6,341 nucleotides of DNA from an uncultured Bacteroidales bacterium (GTDB lineage Bacteria > Bacteroidota > Bacteroidia > Bacteroidales > UBA932), in assembly GCA_905236955.1 (NCBI GenBank), contig CAJOQW010000107.1, forward strand, positions 1 to 6,341. The letters are read 5' to 3'. The notes below the pieces were generated by a model. That model searched no databases, was not told the origin of the DNA, and saw nothing but the letters and a program-made list of their open reading frames with translations. Below, in pieces: positions 1 through 5,903 of this stretch. Position 1 is the stretch's first letter; the number at the start of each line of letters is the position of its first letter. Position numbers and translations under genes: made by a program.

Positions 1-458
1 ACACCGTCGAAATCGTGCCTGTCGAATTCACCGGCGTCAATCCCGAATCCGCAGAATACAAACCGCGCGTCCTTCAGGTCCATGCGGGCGTCGGGGCGCG
101 AAGTCCATCCGACGAAATCCTCCGGAGTACGCAGCAGGCCTCCGCCTGCGTGGCCTTGGTAGGACAGGCCTCCCCCATCGAAAGTGCAGAGCGTCGAGAT
201 TAACTGCACATCCTGATAGTAGCTGCCGTCAAAAGCCGGTTGTATCCCCAGACAGTCCAACTGTGAAACTATATACCCTACGGTGACATCTTCATAAGGA
301 GTCATGGGCTTCCTGCCCCCGAAGCCGTCGGAAGCCAAAGTCGCTATCCATTTACCGAACATGGACTCTTCCTGCTCCACGGTCAGGCTTATGCCGGCAT
401 TCCGGCAAGCCGTCAGGACAAGGGCGCACAGGAGGATTATTCGCAAGTTCGTTTTCAT
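1..458 (-). CDS. M28-family metallopeptidase, lipoprotein (N-terminal part only)
   Basis: This reading frame is open from ATG at 458 to the left edge, giving 152 residues of a longer protein. The N-terminus is a lipoprotein signal: a basic start (MKTNLR), a hydrophobic core and an LTAC lipobox with the lipidated Cys at residue 18. There is no acidic run after the Cys, so nothing suggests surface export, and attachment facing the periplasm is inferred. Residues 40-55 read LASDGFGGRKPMTPYED, and later come GIQPAFDGSYYQDV, an EDFVGWT segment and FCGFGID. This is the usual order in the cap and PA-like region of Bacteroidetes M28 aminopeptidases (zinc exopeptidases). The zinc ligands would lie in the missing part, so activity cannot be judged. 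The ATG lies 4 nt after the stop of the GNAT-AlkD gene, which indicates co-transcription. The family call is strong from motif memory only. Confidence 0.85.
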   Translation of the reverse strand, partial: MKTNLRIILLCALVLTACRNAGISLTVEQEESMFGKWIATLASDGFGGRKPMTPYEDVTVGYIVSQLDCLGIQPAFDGSYYQDVQLISTLCTFDGGGLSYQGHAGGGLLRTPEDFVGWTSRPDARMDLKDARFVFCGFGIDAGEFDRHDFDG

Positions 459-462
459 GATC

Positions 463-1731
463 TTAACCGTGCCTGTATTTCAATGTATTGAGATATTCCT
501 TCCGGTCAACTGGGACCCGCCGGCTCTCCCGCGCTTTTTGGATTGCCTTGTTGTGTATCCAGCGGGATAACCGCCTACACTCAAGATAAGGGAGAGCCGT
601 ATCATACTGCTTACTGAGCGCTTCGGCAAAAAGCCAGGAGGCAGCCATTCGGATGTAGAACGGGTCTTCATCCTTATAATTTCTGGTCGCGACCGTTTCC
701 AGCGTGCGCTTCAGGTTGTTACCGTCCAGGAAATGGGCCAGTGAGAGGATCAGTCCCACACGGGCACGGAATTCCTGTCCGGATGCAATCAGGCCCGTCA
801 GGAAGGGCCATATACGTTCCTTGTCTTCTTTTTCCACCCATTTGGCATTGCAGCACAAATTGTCGCAGAGAGCCCAGTTGTCGATTGCCGGCAAGAAGTC
901 TTCGATTTGGGCCAGGCGTTCTTCGATCGGCATTTTGGCGTAATCGATGACAAGACCCCAGATCATCCGCTCTTCGTGGGTCAACCCCCCGGTACCGGTC
1001 AAGGGCCGGTGCCGTTTCCAAATATCCAGTTGCTTCCTCCAGCACCCAAGGCGCACAAGTGTCTTTGCGACCGTCTTCATTTCCGGGGCATGCATACCGA
1101 GGATACGGGTGCCCTCCCCTGGGGCGATAATGCCCACATGGCCGCTGCGGTATCTTTCGTCATTGACGTAACGTTCAGGGACATAACCCATCAGGATCCC
1201 TTCGGTAAGCGGAAATGAACGGTCCAGCCGCATGACCTTTACCGGGCGGTCGCGCCCGCCGTAAAGGTGGCTGCACCAATTGATACGTCCGGTATCCCGG
1301 AAGCCGCATTTCTCCATCACCCGCCCCGATGCCGGATTATCCACAAAGAAGCCGCTCCAGAGAGTCTCGAAGCCTTTTTCGTTGAAACAGTAGTCGATGA
1401 GTGCCCTAAGCGCCTCAGTGCAGATTCCCTGGTTCCAATAGGGTTTTGCTATCCAATAGCCGGGCTCAGCATCGTTCTCTCCTATGACAATGTTGCTCTC
1501 ACCGTGCGTGAAAAAGCCCATGCAACCGATAGGCTCACGGCTTGCCTTAAGTTCCAGCGCCCACATGTGGTCTCCCGAAAAGAGCGTGCGGATGATCTCG
1601 CGGCTCTCCTCTACCGACTTGTGCGGTTCCCAACCCGCCCTTGGCCCGACGTCAGGGTCGGAGGCATACTTGAAGAGCACTTCGGCATCGGCCTCTCTCC
1701 ATGGTCGGAATATCAGTCTGTCTGTTTCCAT
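463..1731 (-). CDS. GNAT N-acetyltransferase fused to AlkD-type DNA glycosylase
   Basis: A 422-residue two-domain protein. Residues 1-172 are a RimJ/RimL-type GNAT domain: it opens METDRLIFRPW, has an IGCMGFF strand, an acetyl-CoA loop region at 97-106 (PYWNQGICTE) and the closing VDNPASGRVMEKCGF. Residues about 181-420 are a complete HEAT-like DNA-alkylation-repair domain. It contains LGMHAPEMKTVAK, DNWALCDNLC, FRARVGL, FYIRMAASW and the family-typical ending RWIHNKAIQKARES. W286, D290, R324 and W366 match by spacing the active-site Trp, Asp, Arg and Trp of Bacillus cereus AlkD (W109, D113, R148, W187), so excision of cationic alkylated bases such as 3-methyladenine or 7-methylguanine is plausible. 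The start at 1731 was chosen because the GNAT fold begins there. The frame stays open to 1860, but that extension only shadows the zinc-ribbon gene. The acetylation substrate is unknown. Confidence 0.88.
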   Translation of the reverse strand: METDRLIFRPWREADAEVLFKYASDPDVGPRAGWEPHKSVEESREIIRTLFSGDHMWALELKASREPIGCMGFFTHGESNIVIGENDAEPGYWIAKPYWNQGICTEALRALIDYCFNEKGFETLWSGFFVDNPASGRVMEKCGFRDTGRINWCSHLYGGRDRPVKVMRLDRSFPLTEGILMGYVPERYVNDERYRSGHVGIIAPGEGTRILGMHAPEMKTVAKTLVRLGCWRKQLDIWKRHRPLTGTGGLTHEERMIWGLVIDYAKMPIEERLAQIEDFLPAIDNWALCDNLCCNAKWVEKEDKERIWPFLTGLIASGQEFRARVGLILSLAHFLDGNNLKRTLETVATRNYKDEDPFYIRMAASWLFAEALSKQYDTALPYLECRRLSRWIHNKAIQKARESRRVPVDRKEYLNTLKYRHG

Positions 1732-2000
1732 CTCTTCAGTGTCGGGAAATACTGAAGAAGGCCGTCTTTGTACTGCCCGCGTGTAAGATGTTGGCCGGTA
1801 TTGGCATTGAAATGGTCCACGAACTGAGCACATAGGTCTGCCATTTCCTCCATAGTGCACTCGCTTGTGAAGGCCCCGTCCTTATAGCAATAACTGCAAT
1901 ATTCGGGGTTCTTGCCTCCGTCGGCATCGGTGCCTAGAAGATCTTCTGTCAGCGGCATCCCGCAACTTTGACAGAAAAGGATAGTATGTTTTTCTTCCAT
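1713..2000 (-). CDS. Small zinc-ribbon protein
   Basis: A 95-residue protein with two CxxC knuckles, FCQSCGMPL (C10, C13) and EYCSYCYKDGAF (C35, C38), separated by LLGTDADGGKNP. This arrangement, followed by TMEEMADLC, is typical of the widespread 'putative zinc ribbon' family (Pfam PF12674 from memory), whose function is not established. The four Cys should bind one zinc ion. There is no signal peptide or membrane segment, so it is probably cytoplasmic. The C-terminal half (residues 49-92) is probably helical. Its last codons overlap the start of the GNAT-AlkD gene by 19 nt in another frame, which suggests translational coupling and perhaps a shared task. It starts 39 nt after the acyltransferase stop, with no clear Shine-Dalgarno sequence. 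Confidence 0.88.
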   Translation of the reverse strand: MEEKHTILFCQSCGMPLTEDLLGTDADGGKNPEYCSYCYKDGAFTSECTMEEMADLCAQFVDHFNANTGQHLTRGQYKDGLLQYFPTLKRWKQTD

Positions 2001-2039
2001 GCCTCAAAAATAAGCATAATTACCATGATTTCCACGCTA

Positions 2040-3134
2040 TCAGGTTTGCTTCTTCTTTTCCCCAAACACACACCAGCGGATAAACGGTATGCGGTGCAGG
2101 ATTTCATATATCAGCGGGCTCAGGAACAGGACTGCCACAAAGAGTATGGCATACATGGCAAAAGGAGGCAGGGACGTATATACCTTCATCATATAGCCCA
2201 ACGATGCAATGACCAGATAATGAACCACATAGATTCCAAAACTGGAGCCCGTCATGTAAGCGGCGAACTTTCCCGTGAAGTCGAAGCGGGCCTTGAACAA
2301 GCCTAACATCGCAAGGGTCATCAGCCATGCGTAAAGATTGTTCAGCCACCCGCGGAGATAGATCGGATCGGTATTGTTCTGGCCGAAAGTGGTTTTGAGC
2401 AGCGCCGCACCGGACAACAAGGCCAGGATAAGCAGCGGCATATGATACTTGGCGAGGTCATCCTGCACCTTTTCGTGGGAGAATACGAAGTATCCCATCA
2501 GGAACGGGATGAAATAGAATACTGGTTTGTACAGATTGTATAACCCGTCAGCTGACTCGGGCCTGGGGTGCATGATCAGTGTCTGAGCGCCCAGGAAGAT
2601 GAGGACGCCCAGGAAAAACACGCCTAAGCGTCCTATGTTTCCGCACCAGGCGTGGATGCCGTCCTTCCTGGGGATGAGCAGAAGCAACAGTGAGAACAGC
2701 CACAGGTCCTGGATGAACCACAGGGGGCCTATGCCGCTGAACGCCCAAAGGAAGAACTTCGCCGGCTGCGACACGGATGCGAGAACGTCCACGCCGGCGA
2801 TATGGGTGTTGAAATACCCTGTCATCCAGTGGAATACAAGCAGACCTATGGTGGAAGGAACGAGCAGCTTGAGCGTACGCGAGTTTATGAACTCAAGTAC
2901 GCTCCGTTTCTGAAGCGAGTAGCGCGAACCTATTCCCGCCAGAAGGAACAGCAGCATCATGAACCAGGGATAGAGCAGGTACATGACAGCATCCTGACGC
3001 TGTCCCATGGGGTCTTCCTCAAAGCCTCCTATACCCCCGAAGACACCTTTGTTGTTGTAGAAATAGAACACGTGGTAGATGAGCACAAGTATCACCGTCA
3101 CCCATCTGAGGTTGTCCATCCAATGCTTTCTCAT
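2040..3134 (-). CDS. Membrane acyltransferase, acyltransferase-3 family
   Basis: A 364-residue integral membrane protein with about ten hydrophobic segments (roughly residues 10-30, 50-70, 87-105, 130-155, 168-188, 203-220, 230-250, 265-281, 296-318 and 325-347). It opens with the family signature in the first segment: D7, R10 and H21 in MDNLRWVTVILVLIYHV, where the His is the expected catalytic residue. GPLWFIQDLWLF near residue 140 is a second family hallmark. Members (Acyl_transf_3, related to OpgC/MdoC) move acyl groups such as acetyl or succinyl onto glycans or lipids at the inner membrane. The substrate here cannot be read from sequence, and no glycan genes lie in the window. The start overlaps the AbrB stop as ATGA, so translation is probably coupled. 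The length is normal and the frame is intact. Confidence 0.9.
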   Translation of the reverse strand: MRKHWMDNLRWVTVILVLIYHVFYFYNNKGVFGGIGGFEEDPMGQRQDAVMYLLYPWFMMLLFLLAGIGSRYSLQKRSVLEFINSRTLKLLVPSTIGLLVFHWMTGYFNTHIAGVDVLASVSQPAKFFLWAFSGIGPLWFIQDLWLFSLLLLLIPRKDGIHAWCGNIGRLGVFFLGVLIFLGAQTLIMHPRPESADGLYNLYKPVFYFIPFLMGYFVFSHEKVQDDLAKYHMPLLILALLSGAALLKTTFGQNNTDPIYLRGWLNNLYAWLMTLAMLGLFKARFDFTGKFAAYMTGSSFGIYVVHYLVIASLGYMMKVYTSLPPFAMYAILFVAVLFLSPLIYEILHRIPFIRWCVFGEKKKQT

Positions 3135-3340
3135 TTTGTCAGGCCCTCCATGGCCTGATCGATTGCATCCTGGAAGATTTCCGTCTTCAACATGGCCATG
3201 CCCTTCTGGTCTCCCAGCAGGATAAGGGCATCACCGGGCTTGATGTCATAAAGCTTGCGGGCATCGCGAGGAATCACGATCTGGCCCTTATCTCCCACCT
3301 TCACAACTCCGAAGATGTATTTTCCGTCATTCTCTTGCAT
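3131..3340 (-). CDS. AbrB/MazE/SpoVT-type DNA-binding protein
   Basis: A 69-residue protein with a swapped-hairpin AbrB domain at residues 10-52: VVKVGDKGQIVIPRDARKLYDIKPGDALILLGD, the canonical 'kGqIviPk.aR..l.ikpGD.l' pattern. The C-terminal 17 residues form a short amphipathic tail. Such proteins bind DNA as dimers or tetramers and often control their own operon. The start at 3340 was chosen because the promoter at 3366-3395 would begin transcription around 3360; an in-frame ATG at 3385 lies inside that promoter, and the residues it would add look non-coding. There is no MazF-like toxin next door. Instead the gene overlaps a membrane acyltransferase by 4 nt, so a regulator role is more likely than an antitoxin role. 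The inverted repeat at 3340-3394 is a candidate operator. Confidence 0.88.
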   Translation of the reverse strand: MQENDGKYIFGVVKVGDKGQIVIPRDARKLYDIKPGDALILLGDQKGMAMLKTEIFQDAIDQAMEGLTK

Positions 3341-3394
3341 TGTGGTATTTGTTAGAAATTTCCTACAAATATAACAAATTACCAATTACCACAA
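3340..3394. repeat. Imperfect inverted repeat around the AbrB promoter (candidate operator)
   Basis: On the plus strand TTGTGGTA (3340-3347) is matched by TACCACAA (3387-3394), and ATTTGTTA (3347-3354) by TAACAAAT (3372-3379). All 16 paired positions are exact. The right side has seven extra bases between its two blocks, where ACCAATTACC forms a short partial duplication. One arm covers the -33 region and spacer, and the other covers the leader up to the start codon, with the -7 box between them. This placement suits autorepression by the adjacent AbrB-type protein, which is inference. A 17-nt loop also allows an RNA or DNA hairpin. Confidence 0.6.
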
Positions 3395-3395
3395 C
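3366..3395 (-). promoter_or_regulatory. Bacteroidetes-type promoter of the AbrB-acyltransferase cluster
   Basis: On the minus strand, GTTG (3395-3392) is followed after 18 nt by TATATTTG (3373-3366). This matches the Bacteroidetes sigma-ABfr pattern of a -33 TTTG/TTG box and a -7 TAnnTTTG box. The expected transcription start is near 3360, leaving a leader of about 20 nt before the ATG at 3340. The surrounding sequence is markedly AT-rich compared with the flanking genes. Transcription start data are not available here. Confidence 0.7.
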
Positions 3396-3577
3396 TGCCC
3401 CGGCAAGCGTTTCTTCTCTTTTTGCGGGAAAAGCAGGTCGAATTCTTCACATTCAAGCGGATCCACGAAGTAGCCGGATGGCGTGGCATACTCCCCTTTT
3501 ACCCCGACAAGATACCTAGTAAATAAAGGACATCGACATTACCATATGCCCCTGCTTGCAGAAGTTGAATGCCACCC
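3386..3577 (-). pseudogene. Frameshifted gene remnant, possibly a Sel1-repeat protein tail
   Basis: No intact frame exists here, but two minus-strand frames read like protein. From about 3577 to 3502 one frame gives GGIQLLQAGAYGNVDVLYLLG, which resembles a Sel1-type helical repeat (…LL..A...GN.DA.YLLG). It then stops at TAA. Another frame, open from 3538 to the stop at 3386-3388, gives KGEYATPSGYFVDPLEC and then EEFDLLFPQKEKKRLPGQLW. Adding one G to the G4 run at 3502-3505 joins them into a single frame of about 63 residues. The 5' part of the gene is absent, because the hydrolase remnant ends immediately upstream. The stop lies inside the AbrB promoter repeat. The Sel1 link is weak, and the joined frame itself is moderately convincing. 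A chance reading of noncoding DNA cannot be excluded. Confidence 0.4.
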
Positions 3578-4107
3578 TCAAAGGGAAACCTGTTCCACGA
3601 ACTCCACAACGAGCCTTGCAACCTCCTTCTTCCTGCGGATGATCATGTGGTTCTCTCCTTCGACGACGTGCAGGTCGGAATTATCGTAGATCCCGTGATA
3701 TTTCTCGCTGCACCAGAGCGGGACTATGCCGTCACAGTCGCCATGGATCAGGCGGACAGGCCCCTGATAGCACGAGGACACACCGTAAATGTCCAGTTCC
3801 CGGGTCTGAACAAGGTAGTCGCGTCCGAGTTTGTAAAGCCCCAGCACTTAATATATTCCGGCGGATCGGCCGGATCGAATTTCTGTCCGAAGAAAGAGCC
3901 GGCCCGGGTAGCTTCCTTGATGACCTCTCCCGGAGCTAGCAAGATCAAACCATCCGGTACATCGGCACCTTCCTGCGCCAGCAGTCCGGCAAGCATGCTC
4001 GCGACAACCCCGCCCTGGGGTCCATATACTTCATATTCCTCCCGGCCCCAGGCCGGAAGGATCCCTAGCAAAAGGGACAATGCGACGAAGGTCAGGCGTC
4101 CTCTCAT
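3578..4107 (-). pseudogene. Degraded secreted alpha/beta hydrolase (cinnamoyl-esterase-like)
   Basis: The start at 4107 gives a signal peptide (MRGRLTFVALSLLLGILPAW) and then EEYEVYGPQG, the usual mature start of this family. This is joined directly to GGVVASMLAGLLAQ, the segment that normally follows the nucleophile elbow GHSQGG. About 100 residues of the N-terminal half of the fold and the catalytic Ser are therefore gone. The frame continues through LILLAPGEVIKEA to KCWG, then shifts at the G4 run (3839-3842). The shifted frame continues with LYKLGRDYLVQT and keeps the catalytic Asp (GDCDGIVP) and His (GENHMI) before the stop at 3578. Restoring one G gives about 176 residues, against about 260-300 in intact relatives such as the Lactobacillus johnsonii LJ0536 and Est1E esterases. 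It lies 14 nt after the M6 protease gene. Loss of function is nearly certain because the nucleophile is missing. Confidence 0.85.
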
Positions 4108-4121
4108 TATGTTTAAGCAAG

Positions 4122-5903
4122 CTAATCGACCGTGATTTCCAACAGTACCGTCTGGGTTTTTCCGGACTCGAATGTAAGTATGGCCTGCACGGTGTGGGGG
4201 CCCTTTTCCAACGTCACGGAAGACGCGCTGACAGAATCCCCGTCGAAATACCATGATACGGCCTGGGGAGCGTTGTCTGCGGCTTCGATGAGTTTGAGCG
4301 CGAATTCCTCACCGCTCACATAGCGCCCCCCGCCGGGATTGAAGATATGGTTGTACCTCGATCCGGCAGATGAGGGTTCCATGCTAATCTCGGCGGAACC
4401 GGCTTCGGAGGAGTACTTGATGCTGGCGAATCCGTAGGGCATTACCTGTCCTGCCCAATCCGCCGGGAAATAGGTGTCCGTGCCGGTGCCGAACGGGAAC
4501 TTGTTGCCGCTGTAATTGAGTCCGCTTGTGGGACTGCCGGAGCCATAGTAGTTGTTGGGATTGGTATAGGGAGTATAGTTCTGTGCACCGGCAGGTATGA
4601 TGTATCCGCAGGGGTGGCTGCCGTTCGCATTTATGGAGTTGGTCGTCTCCCAATCCGCCCAAAGGTTATAGGCCGTGGTGCCGGTTCCGGAAATCCTGCG
4701 GGATGATTTGTCGATATGGTAAACTATCACCCCAGGAGCCGGTATATATGCGTCCCAGCGGGATGATCCCCTGCATTCATATACGAAGTACTCGCCTTCG
4801 GTACTTGAAGGGGAACGGTACGCTACGGGTTCTTCGGACGAAAACTCGGGGATGGTGAAGGAACCCGATGCGGGCAAGGTGCGCAGGGAGTCGAGCCACC
4901 CGAGCATCAACAACTCTTCGGCGTTGAAATATGGAGGTGTATTTCCGTTGTTGTTGTAAACCCCGTCCGCCATGACGTCGTAAGCGTAAGTGCCGCCGGC
5001 CTTTCCGTTGTCGGAGTAATCGGTGTCATACATGTCGGGAAGGCCCAACGAGTGCGCAAATTCGTGGCAGGTCGTGCCGGGGCCGCACATTTTGGCGCCC
5101 TTGTTCCCCTGGAGCTCGGAAGTGCAGAAATATTTGGACAGATATACTCCGTCGAACTTGTACCTGCGCGACCTCACGTTGCTCTGATGCGGCCAGATGC
5201 TGTCCTCAGGGCCTCCTTCCGCCTCGTTATAGCCCGCATAATACATCAGAGTCATATCGACATAGCCGTCGCCGTCCGAATCATAAACACTGAAGTCAAC
5301 CTCTGCGTCGAGCAGTTCCGCGGCCTGCTTGAGGGCGATTTCAGGCTTGACATCCCACCCGTCGCTGTCGTTGGCACCGTAATAAGCCATATTCTCGGGA
5401 AGGTCGACAGGACCATATACGTCGAAGACGGGCAAGTATCTTCCGCGGGAATTCTCGTAGTAGAAGTCCGCGACGGAACCGGTGGCACCCCCTTGCGAAT
5501 AACCGCGCTGGTTCAAAAGATTGTCGAAGGAGCCTTTCGGGTCGGAAAGCGTGAACTTGACATCCTTGAAGTTTACCAGCAGGACGGGGATATGTTTGGT
5601 CCCCATCGGGTGGCCGGAAGCGGAGGCCGCGGACCGGGCGACGCTGCGGCGCTGGTTTATAAGCGTGACACGACCGCTGTTGAAAGGAGCCCGACCCGTC
5701 TGGCGGAGGAATCCGTCGGCGGCTTTTTCCAGAACCTTCCCTGATGCATCTTCCAGCCAGTGGCAGAATTCATCCCCCCTGAGGCTGACCATTATGGTGC
5801 TGCCGTCGGGCTGCGTATATGGATGGAGCCCGCGCCTGGCAGGCACAGCCGATGCTGCAGCCGAGAGGATCAGTGATGCGATTATGACCAGGGTCCTGCG
5901 CAT
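4122..5903 (-). CDS. Secreted M6-family metalloprotease with PKD-like C-terminal domain
   Basis: A complete 593-residue protein. Residues 1-19 are a Sec signal peptide (MRRTLVIIASLILSAAASA), followed by a pro-region with the M6-typical PYTQPDGSTI and a catalytic domain from about residue 100. Seen directly are: HIPVLLVNF (104-112); YDSDGDGYVDM (207-217), a probable calcium-binding loop; IWPHQ; the zinc motif HEFAHSLGLPD, with ligands H280, H284 and D290 and catalytic E281; and the Met-turn DVMADG (M311). These mark an immune-inhibitor-A-like (M6) endopeptidase. Residues 515-593 look like a PKD/Ig-type fold (AVSWYFDGDSV, GPHTVQAIL). No type IX sorting tail is evident, so its final location (periplasm or outside) is uncertain. 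Its ATG overlaps the stop of the preceding gene (TAATG), so translation is probably coupled. Substrate is unknown; nutrient or host protein digestion is the family expectation. Confidence 0.93.
   Translation of the reverse strand: MRRTLVIIASLILSAAASAVPARRGLHPYTQPDGSTIMVSLRGDEFCHWLEDASGKVLEKAADGFLRQTGRAPFNSGRVTLINQRRSVARSAASASGHPMGTKHIPVLLVNFKDVKFTLSDPKGSFDNLLNQRGYSQGGATGSVADFYYENSRGRYLPVFDVYGPVDLPENMAYYGANDSDGWDVKPEIALKQAAELLDAEVDFSVYDSDGDGYVDMTLMYYAGYNEAEGGPEDSIWPHQSNVRSRRYKFDGVYLSKYFCTSELQGNKGAKMCGPGTTCHEFAHSLGLPDMYDTDYSDNGKAGGTYAYDVMADGVYNNNGNTPPYFNAEELLMLGWLDSLRTLPASGSFTIPEFSSEEPVAYRSPSSTEGEYFVYECRGSSRWDAYIPAPGVIVYHIDKSSRRISGTGTTAYNLWADWETTNSINANGSHPCGYIIPAGAQNYTPYTNPNNYYGSGSPTSGLNYSGNKFPFGTGTDTYFPADWAGQVMPYGFASIKYSSEAGSAEISMEPSSAGSRYNHIFNPGGGRYVSGEEFALKLIEAADNAPQAVSWYFDGDSVSASSVTLEKGPHTVQAILTFESGKTQTVLLEITVD

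Noticed and set aside
1267..1755. 162-codon open frame on the plus strand
   Set aside because: It is antisense to the GNAT domain and shows no protein-family features.
1732..1860. Upstream in-frame extension of the GNAT-AlkD gene to an ATG at 1860 (43 more residues)
   Set aside because: The extra residues are basic, unlike any GNAT N-terminus, and lie wholly inside the zinc-ribbon gene in another frame.
2005..2012. TATTTTTG on the minus strand just before the zinc-ribbon gene, a possible -7 box
   Set aside because: There is no TTG box at the proper distance upstream, and transcription would start at the ATG itself. Read-through from the AbrB promoter is simpler, though a weak leaderless promoter cannot be excluded.
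3131..3340. AbrB/MazE protein as the antitoxin of a toxin-antitoxin pair
   Set aside because: No MazF, PIN or other toxin-like small gene is adjacent; the coupled gene is a ten-segment membrane acyltransferase.
3341..3385. Longer AbrB protein starting at an ATG at 3385
   Set aside because: That ATG lies inside the promoter spacer, upstream of the expected transcription start, and the added residues do not fit the family.
3551..3560. Small hairpin CTGC-TT-GCAG after the hydrolase remnant, considered as a terminator
   Set aside because: The stem is only 4 bp and no T-run follows on the minus strand.
5052..5744. 230-codon open frame on the plus strand
   Set aside because: It is a shadow of the M6 protease gene in GC-rich coding DNA; the translation has no recognisable domain, while the opposite strand carries the zinc motif.
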